Source: an uncultured Muribaculaceae bacterium (GTDB lineage: Bacteria; Bacteroidota; Bacteroidia; Bacteroidales; Muribaculaceae). Taken from it: DNA of 20,168 bases. The notes beneath the pieces were generated by a model, which ran no database searches, was not told the origin of the DNA, and saw only the letters and a list, made by a program, of their open reading frames with translations. Each line of letters opens with the position of its first letter. The stretch's first letter is position 1. Position numbers and translations under genes: made by a program. The DNA lies in NCBI GenBank assembly GCA_910577465.1, contig CAJTMM010000022.1, forward strand, positions 1-20,168, in the 5' to 3' direction. This document shows positions 15,954 through 20,168 of the stretch, one piece after another.

Positions 15954-17393
15954 TTATTTCGGGTTTCCGCCTGATGTGCGGCGCAATATTTTCTCAATCT
16001 GTGCCACAGCGTCGGCAGCTTCAGGCATGGTCGCGGCTATGGGGGTGAGGGTATTGCGGGCGTCGGCGTATTGCTCCAAGAATGCCTGCAGGATGCCTCG
16101 TGCGTAGATAGCCTGTGTGCTGTCGCCGGCACGCTCGAGGTAGCGTTGGGCGGCGGGGTAATCGGCACGGCGCATGTTGATTACGGCGGCGTTCAGGTTT
16201 GCCACGGAGTCGTTGGGGAACATGCGTACAGCGAGTTCAAATACGTCGGCGTAGTCCTGCGATTCGGGGTCGAGCGACTGTCCGAGCAGGAACAGCTCGT
16301 TGAGCGACAGCTTCGAGGGGTTGGATTTCATCACGGCTGCAATCTCGTTGATGTCGGTATATGTGCGTATCACATATTCCACGGCGTAGTCGGAGTGTCG
16401 CAGACCGGGATATACATTGGCAAGGAGGAATGCGTAGTCTTTGGGGTAGTCAAGACGCAGTTTGCGGTCCTTGGCATCGGGTTCCATATCGGAGTCTATG
16501 AGACGGAGTATGGGTTCGCGCCATTCGAGGTCGCTCTTCTCCACGTAGCGGCGTAGTCCTGCCCAGTCCTCGGCTTCCCAGTCGCTGTGCATGATGGAGG
16601 GGTCGAAGGCGTACAGTCCTTGCACGTAGTCGCGGAGTGTCTGCGTACGGCCTTTCGCCAGACGTACGTTGTTGGAGTATGAGCCTTCGGGCGAAGCATA
16701 GCCCTTGATGGTGATGGAGGTGATTTTGGCGTCGGGGTCGTTGCGCACCACGTCGATAGAGGCGCGTATGCGTGCAAGTTCCTCGGGGTTGCGGCGGTAG
16801 TCGGTGTAAAGTTCGGTGCGGTTGACGGGGAAGTCGATGTATGCCGAACCTTTTATCTCACGGTTCTTTACGCCTGAAGCCTGAGGAGTCATGGTCACGA
16901 ATGCAGGCACGAAGGTGAGGGGAGTGAAGTCGATGGCGGCAAGCGGAGTGGTGGCGCGGTCCAATGGCGAGCATGCGCATCCGCGCAGGTCGTATGCCAT
17001 GTCGAGATTGCTCAGTTGCATCCATTGTTCGTATGGCACTGATGCGGTGTAGGATATGATGCCGGCACCTTTGGCACGAACCAGGGTGTCGGGGGCGGCT
17101 ATGTCGGCTTCACGCAGGTGAAGATAGTAGCGGCTTCGTCCTGCCAAGTAAACGCCGGGGAGGTTGACCTGATTGCCTGTGGAGTCGGATAGCACAGGAT
17201 GGACGATAATCTCGCGCGGTGATGGCAGTGAGAGATCAGAAGCGTCGATATCCATGCTCACGCTCAGTGTGCGTTCGTCTTGGTTCACGCTTACGTTGCT
17301 TACCGGTACTGTGGGCACCGAGGGGGTGGCAGCGTGGGTATAGGCGCTGCATGCTATCATTGCGGCAAATATGTATGTGGCTGTAGTTTTCAT
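15954..17393 (-). CDS. DUF3868 / OmpA-like / TPR protein of the fimbrial operon
   Basis: The 479-residue protein has a signal peptide (about 1-21). An N-terminal beta-rich DUF3868-type region spans about 25-180, with Cys139-x-Cys141. An OmpA-like peptidoglycan-associated domain covers about 181-260, with GYASPEGS at 231-238 followed by the N-x-x-L-x-x-x-R-x-x-x-V helix pattern. C-terminal helical repeats of TPR type lie at about 375-479. Such proteins are regularly found with DUF3575 and Mfa-type fimbrial genes in Bacteroidales. A role in assembly or wall anchoring of the fimbrial machine is inferred. The gene starts 21 nt after the DUF3575 gene. Confidence 0.88.
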   Translation of the reverse strand: MKTTATYIFAAMIACSAYTHAATPSVPTVPVSNVSVNQDERTLSVSMDIDASDLSLPSPREIIVHPVLSDSTGNQVNLPGVYLAGRSRYYLHLREADIAAPDTLVRAKGAGIISYTASVPYEQWMQLSNLDMAYDLRGCACSPLDRATTPLAAIDFTPLTFVPAFVTMTPQASGVKNREIKGSAYIDFPVNRTELYTDYRRNPEELARIRASIDVVRNDPDAKITSITIKGYASPEGSYSNNVRLAKGRTQTLRDYVQGLYAFDPSIMHSDWEAEDWAGLRRYVEKSDLEWREPILRLIDSDMEPDAKDRKLRLDYPKDYAFLLANVYPGLRHSDYAVEYVIRTYTDINEIAAVMKSNPSKLSLNELFLLGQSLDPESQDYADVFELAVRMFPNDSVANLNAAVINMRRADYPAAQRYLERAGDSTQAIYARGILQAFLEQYADARNTLTPIAATMPEAADAVAQIEKILRRTSGGNPK

Positions 17394-17414
17394 TGCGTAG
17401 TGTGATGGATGTGA

Positions 17415-18026
17415 TTAGAAAACATAAATCAGGTTTACGGCTACTTTGGTGGGACCTACATAGTTGTGGGCTTTGTCACTTTGGATTTTTGTGCCGCATT
17501 TTGCGCAGGGGTAACGGTCGAAGCGTGTGTAAGCCCAACCGAATGCCACTTCGGCTTCAATGCTCCAATGGCGCGATAGCAGCCATGTGTAGCCGTAGCC
17601 TATGCCGGCACCTGCGTACCATCCCTGTACGCGGGTATCCTCGAGCGTGCGGAAGTCGTTGCCCAGGAAGTTGGGGATTGAAATGTTGCCGAAATTGTAC
17701 TGTCCGCCAAGTAGATGCATGGCGAAGAAGTGACCGCTGAAACGGTCGCATAACCAATAACGTGCTTCGGGTTGCAATAGCCAGTGTTTCCATAGATGGT
17801 CGTTGATGCTCCAGCCATTGAAGTTGGCAGAGAGGTCAAATGACCATTTTTGTGCCAAGGGAATCTCGGCGCCAAGGTTGATAGTCGCTGTGGCATCGTA
17901 AAGAAGGTTGGTCTTTACGGCTACCTCGTGTTGTGCATTTGCCACTGTCCACGACGAGAGCAATGCCACTATGGCAATTAAAAATCGCGGCACAGCTCCG
18001 CTAAGTGATCTTGATTGCTTGTTCAT
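17415..18026 (-). CDS. DUF3575 outer-membrane beta-barrel-like protein
   Basis: The 203-residue protein has a signal peptide cut near ANAQ/H (about residue 31). It then shows alternating amphipathic strands, beginning with VAVKTNLLYDATATINLG, and a C-terminal phenylalanine (NLIYVF) as in small outer-membrane barrels. This pattern is typical of DUF3575. A Pro-Cys-x-x-Cys-Gly pair lies near residues 176-181 in a probable extracellular loop. It is the first gene of the fimbrial operon, preceded by a leader of about 210 nt. A role as outer-membrane partner of the DUF3868 protein is inferred from co-occurrence, not shown. Confidence 0.88.
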   Translation of the reverse strand: MNKQSRSLSGAVPRFLIAIVALLSSWTVANAQHEVAVKTNLLYDATATINLGAEIPLAQKWSFDLSANFNGWSINDHLWKHWLLQPEARYWLCDRFSGHFFAMHLLGGQYNFGNISIPNFLGNDFRTLEDTRVQGWYAGAGIGYGYTWLLSRHWSIEAEVAFGWAYTRFDRYPCAKCGTKIQSDKAHNYVGPTKVAVNLIYVF

Positions 18027-18060
18027 TACTATAGGCCTATTATAAATACTGTTTTACTAC

Positions 18061-18090
18061 AAAAAATGTGCTGAACAACCTCTGTTGTCC
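18061..18090 (-). promoter_or_regulatory. attenuator-like hairpin in the fimbrial operon leader
   Basis: On the minus strand, 7-bp arms (18084-18090 with 18073-18079, one G-U pair) and a 4-nt loop are followed 6 nt later by six T (18066-18061). It lies in the leader 35 nt before the DUF3575 start. The stem is weak and its distance to the T-run is long, so this is only a candidate attenuator. Further upstream in the leader, CGATAG/CTATCG (18145-18150 and 18193-18198) enclose a GTAATA/TATTAC stem (18150-18155 and 18162-18167), so the RNA could be structured. Confidence 0.4.
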
Positions 18091-18246
18091 AATGATGAAT
18101 TCGCGTATGTCGGGGAGTAAGGTGTGTTTTCGCTTAGCGCACGGCGATAGTAATAGATTGATATTACCTTAGTTGTTGTGTTGTTTCTTTTGCTATCGTA
18201 CTAACCTGTACCTTACTATTCCCTATGGAATTGTACTAACGGAGCG

Positions 18247-18277
18247 CAAAATTATTTCAAAATTGCATTGAAATCAA
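18247..18277 (-). promoter_or_regulatory. consensus Bacteroidetes promoter of the fimbrial operon
   Basis: On the minus strand a -33 TTGA (18277-18274) is followed after 19 nt by TAATTTTG (18254-18247), an exact TAnnTTTG -7 box. Transcription would start near 18240, giving a leader of about 210 nt before DUF3575. No other promoter as good is seen before the first gene. A GTACTAAC direct repeat occurs at 18198-18205 and 18233-18240, at and just after the expected start. Confidence 0.75.
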
Positions 18278-18295
18278 TGTTTAAATTGAAGTGTT

Positions 18296-18315
18296 AGCAA
18301 AAGTTAACTTTTGCT
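18296..18315. promoter_or_regulatory. 20-bp perfect palindrome upstream of the fimbrial promoter, candidate operator
   Basis: AGCAAAAGTTAACTTTTGCT is a perfect 20-bp palindrome. Its centre lies about 30 bp upstream of the -33 box, or about -65 relative to the expected start, which suits a dimeric activator. It has no T-run placement suggesting a terminator and lies outside any gene. Confidence 0.6.
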
Positions 18316-18564
18316 TGCAACCTGTAATGGAGGGTGGATAAATTTATGGGGGGGGGTAAAAATGTTGTTAATCAACGTATTGATTGGGTGTGTAGTTCTG
18401 TAGTGTCGTTTGTTGTGATTAACTTGTTTTAACTTATTTAGTCAAATTCTTTGTGAAAATATGATTGGGGAACAATAGTGTACCGAGAACGGCTACCCGT
18501 TATGTTTGGCTCGGATTTGTGATTCAGAGATATGGTAAGTTTTATTCTGTAGTTATATCACATA
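18316..18564. other. non-coding AT-rich spacer between fimbrial promoter and tRNA terminator
   Basis: Apart from the G9 tract, no convincing gene is seen. The plus-strand frame starting at 18465 runs through the tRNA antisense and has no family features. A TATGTTTG box occurs on the plus strand near 18500, without a matching -33 element or a gene downstream. A short AATCAA/TTGATT inverted repeat lies near 18371-18386. Confidence 0.6.
18348..18356. repeat. homopolymeric G9 tract upstream of the fimbrial promoter
   Basis: Nine consecutive G (C9 on the coding strand of the operon) lie about 70 bp upstream of the -33 box. Such tracts can change length by slippage and alter promoter strength; here that effect is only a possibility. 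Confidence 0.7.
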
Positions 18565-18576
18565 TAAAAAACAAAC

Positions 18577-18606
18577 AAGCTCGTCGAAATTTTCTTCGAC
18601 GAGCTT
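18577..18606 (-). terminator. intrinsic terminator of the tRNA-Ala gene
   Basis: Perfect 12-bp arms at 18577-18588 (AAGCTCGTCGAA) and 18595-18606 with a 6-nt loop are followed on the minus strand by GTTTGTTTTTT. The stem starts 4 nt after the CCA end of the tRNA. Confidence 0.93.
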
Positions 18607-18609
18607 GGA

Positions 18610-18686
18610 TGGTGGAGTATAGCGGACTCGAACCGCTCACCTCGACACTGCCAGTGTCGCGCTCTAGCCAGATGAGCTAATACCCC
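18610..18686 (-). tRNA. tRNA-Ala (anticodon GGC)
   Basis: A 77-nt cloverleaf can be traced by hand. The acceptor stem GGGGTAT pairs with ATACTCC and has the G3-U70 pair that identifies alanine tRNAs. The D stem is GCTC/GAGC. The anticodon stem CGACA/TGTCG has the loop C-T-GGC-A-G. The variable loop has 5 nt, and the T arm AGCGG-TTCGAGT-CCGCT is followed by discriminator A and an encoded CCA. It reads GCC and GCU codons. It has its own promoter and terminator and stands alone. Confidence 0.96.
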
Positions 18687-18706
18687 GTAAAAGTTTGTTT
18701 CGGGTG

Positions 18707-18736
18707 CAAAGTTAAAGCTTTTTTTCGTTTCTGCAA
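18707..18736 (-). promoter_or_regulatory. promoter of tRNA-Ala
   Basis: On the minus strand, TTG (18736-18734) and the exact -7 box TAACTTTG (18714-18707) are spaced by 19 nt. The -7 box ends 20 nt upstream of the mature tRNA 5' end, so a short 5' leader would be removed by RNase P. Confidence 0.85.
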
Positions 18737-18821
18737 TGTTTTGTGGTGATTTTTGCTGATTTTTTAGAGGCAAGTGTCTCATCTCATTTTTCCGAGCCAC
18801 TTGCAGCCGGAAATGTGGCTG

Positions 18822-19256
18822 TCATTCGTAAAAGAATTCGGTGACTAACGCTCCCCGGGAGTTGAGGGTAAATGATATTTTGGATGGGAAGTAGACGATT
18901 TCCCAGAATATTAGCCCTAATTCCTCGTGTCCGCATTCGGGGACGTAGAAGAGCCAAAGTTCAAGGGCGTCTTCGAACAACATGCCGATATTGCGTTGCT
19001 CGTCGATGGTGAATCCGAGGGTCTTTTTCCCTTCTATCCGTATGGCTGCCTGTGCCATTTTGCCGACGATGGCTGTATCGTCGTCCTCCGAAGTGGCAAG
19101 TATTTCATCGTAACGCCATATTTCCCAATAGCCCCATCCGTTGATAGAGACCCTATTGTCGGTTTTTAACAATAACCAGGAACCGGCTCCGCCGCCACAC
19201 CGGCTATACTCTACGGTAGTGCCTAATGTGGTCAATAATGCGTCTGTAATATCCAT
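18822..19256 (-). CDS. hypothetical protein, 144 residues
   Basis: I do not recognise the family. The protein is soluble, acidic and rich in aromatic residues, with alternating strand-like segments: SWLLLKT near 26-32, WGYWEIWRYDEI near 41-52, GFTIDEQRNIGMLFEDALELWLFY near 81-104, and a terminal FSLTLNSRG-like strand. It has no signal peptide or membrane segment. Such compact proteins with W/Y-rich strands are common among immunity or DUF proteins, but no toxin gene is adjacent. The ATG at 19256 gives a sensible N-terminus (MDITDALL). It stands alone between the tRNA and a doubtful small membrane ORF 41 nt upstream. Confidence 0.7.
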   Translation of the reverse strand: MDITDALLTTLGTTVEYSRCGGGAGSWLLLKTDNRVSINGWGYWEIWRYDEILATSEDDDTAIVGKMAQAAIRIEGKKTLGFTIDEQRNIGMLFEDALELWLFYVPECGHEELGLIFWEIVYFPSKISFTLNSRGALVTEFFYE

Positions 19257-19297
19257 AGCTTATTTTTGGAGGATAGTTGGTAATTGGTTTTGCGATT

Positions 19298-19513
19298 TCA
19301 ATATAGAGTCAGGTGGTTTGGATGCTGAAATTTAGGATGCTCAGGGGTAGATTGCATCGGTGGAATGTACCGAACAGCGACCGTAGGGCTTGAATCCGTC
19401 TTGTGGCGACGGGCGGCACGGTAGTCCGTGAACATAATATTGCCAATAAGGATGGTGACTATGGTTGTCAGTAGCAGAGATTCAATGAGGAGCAATCGTT
19501 TGTGCGGCACCAC
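19298..19513 (-). CDS. doubtful small membrane protein or gene remnant
   Basis: The frame starting at a GTG codon encodes 71 residues with one strong hydrophobic segment (LLLIESLLLTTIVTILIGNIMF, about 7-28) followed by a basic stretch (RAARRHK), as in a simple membrane protein. Translated upstream without a start codon, the same frame continues for about 28 codons and shows a second hydrophobic segment (WLIYILFVIINHTVIRFVV) before reaching a TGA. No ATG is present. It could be a two-helix protein with an unusual start, or a 5'-damaged remnant of a larger membrane protein. Its C-terminus is low-complexity and may not be real. Confidence 0.35.
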   Translation of the reverse strand: MVPHKRLLLIESLLLTTIVTILIGNIMFTDYRAARRHKTDSSPTVAVRYIPPMQSTPEHPKFQHPNHLTLY

Positions 19514-19690
19514 AAATCGTATAACGGTGTGGTTGATGATAACGAATAAGATGTATATTAACCAAATGTAAGGGTTATGATATTGCGGTTGTTGGGGTCA
19601 ATTACGGTTTGATATGGAGGGGGATTTTTTATTCGTTTTTGGATGTTGTTAGATGTCAGGTATGGATGTCAGATATAAAGATGCGGGGAG
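19514..19690. other. intergenic stretch without recognised gene
   Basis: This lies between the small membrane ORF and the end of the ComM-type gene. Part of it may belong to an N-terminal extension of the membrane ORF. No clear terminator for the ComM-type gene is seen. Confidence 0.5.
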
Positions 19691-20168
19691 TTAGACGGGG
19701 AGGGTGGATGCGCCCCAGGAGCCGCGGTCGAGGTTGCGGTAGCCTACGGCTTCGCGCATGTGGTGTGGTAGGATGTGGGGCTCGGCTTCGAGGTCGGCTA
19801 TGGTGCGCGCCACTTTGAGAATGCGGTCGTAGGCGCGTGCGCTCATGTCGAGACGGTTCATGGTCTCGCGCAGTATGTCGAGACATTGCTGAGAGAGCGG
19901 GGCGTATTGTGAGAGCATGCGCGAGGTCATCTGCGCGTTGCAGTGCACGCCGGGGTGGTTGCGGAACCGCTCGGACTGTATGGCACGGGCGGCGAGCACG
20001 CGGGCACGTATGCGGGCGCTCGATTCACCGGGTGCCGCCGATGCAATCTCGTCGAACGGTACGGGGAGTATCTCCACCTGAAGGTCGATGCGGTCGAGCA
20101 GCGGGCCGGAGATGCGGTTGAGGTACTTGCGCACGGCTCCCGGCGGGCATTGGCATGCCTTGGTGGGG
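19691..20168 (-). CDS. comM: ComM-type Mg-chelatase-like AAA+ ATPase, C-terminal part (runs off the window)
   Basis: Only the last 158 codons or so are present; the gene continues beyond 20168 with no stop in the visible frame. The visible part includes the cysteine-containing end of the AAA+ region (ACQCPPGAVRKY), the highly conserved SGPLLDRIDLQVE segment, and the C-terminal Mg_chelatase_C helical domain (RAYDRILKVARTIADLE, then HMREAVGYR near the end). ComM/YifB proteins are hexameric helicases that assist branch migration during integration of transformed DNA in naturally competent bacteria. They are also widespread in species not known to be competent. The walker motifs lie outside the window. 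Confidence 0.93.
   Translation of the reverse strand, partial: PTKACQCPPGAVRKYLNRISGPLLDRIDLQVEILPVPFDEIASAAPGESSARIRARVLAARAIQSERFRNHPGVHCNAQMTSRMLSQYAPLSQQCLDILRETMNRLDMSARAYDRILKVARTIADLEAEPHILPHHMREAVGYRNLDRGSWGASTLPV

Noticed and set aside
18198..18240. GTACTAAC direct repeat in the leader as a recombination or attachment site
   Set aside because: It has only 8 bases and two copies, with no integrase gene nearby. It is noted in the promoter entry but not supported as a mobile-element site.
18465..18680. 71-codon plus-strand open frame
   Set aside because: It runs through the tRNA-Ala and its terminator in antisense. The coding look at its end is the tRNA sequence.
18610..18686. tRNA gene as an integration site of a genomic island
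   Set aside because: No integrase gene and no repeat of the tRNA 3' end elsewhere in the window.
3908..19680. Shared ATGGATGTCAGAT string near 3908 and 19663
   Set aside because: It has only 13 bases without matching flanks, and is probably chance.

Overview
The window looks like chromosomal DNA of a Bacteroidales bacterium, most likely near Muribaculaceae. This is an inference from several signs: Bacteroidetes-type promoters (TAnnTTTG at -7, TTG at about -33, spacing near 19), few Shine-Dalgarno sequences, Mfa/Fim-type fimbrial lipoproteins, DUF3575, DUF3868, DUF5106 and DUF4261 families, and roughly balanced base composition. No rRNA, CRISPR array, insertion sequence or phage gene is visible.

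Positions 1-3100 hold a HEPN/nucleotidyltransferase pair (a probable toxin-antitoxin module), the NAD-salvage gene pncB and an ogt-type DNA repair methyltransferase. The spaces between them carry five copies of a short palindromic element and two nearly identical 37-base direct repeats. Those repeats contain promoter-like boxes and bracket pncB. A DUF4261-type hypothetical gene with its own promoter follows on the plus strand.

Positions 3900-18300 are coded on the minus strand. The centre is a fimbrial operon, read from high to low coordinates: DUF3575 outer-membrane protein, DUF3868/OmpA/TPR protein, Mfa1-type major fimbrillin, a strong intrinsic terminator, FimB/Mfa2 anchor, a second fimbrillin-like lipoprotein, a 1031-residue DUF4906-like lipoprotein (possible tip protein), and a secreted DUF5106/thioredoxin-fold protein with a CSDC motif. 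The operon appears to start at a consensus promoter at 18247-18277. That promoter has a perfect 20-bp palindrome and a G9 tract upstream and a structured leader of about 210 nt. The terminator just after mfa1 probably sets the ratio of major subunit to accessory subunits.

Downstream of the fimbrial genes, a 14-bp inverted repeat encloses a promoter and overlaps the start of a secreted metallophosphoesterase fused to a PQQ-type beta-propeller. That gene overlaps gluQ (glutamyl-queuosine tRNA-Asp synthetase) by 4 bases.

Positions 18560-20168 carry a tRNA-Ala(GGC) with its own promoter and a textbook terminator, a hypothetical 144-residue protein, a doubtful small membrane ORF, and the 3' part of a ComM-type Mg-chelatase-like ATPase gene that runs off the window. 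The best candidate for new biology is the regulatory design of the fimbrial operon: operator palindrome, long leader, and internal terminator after the major subunit.
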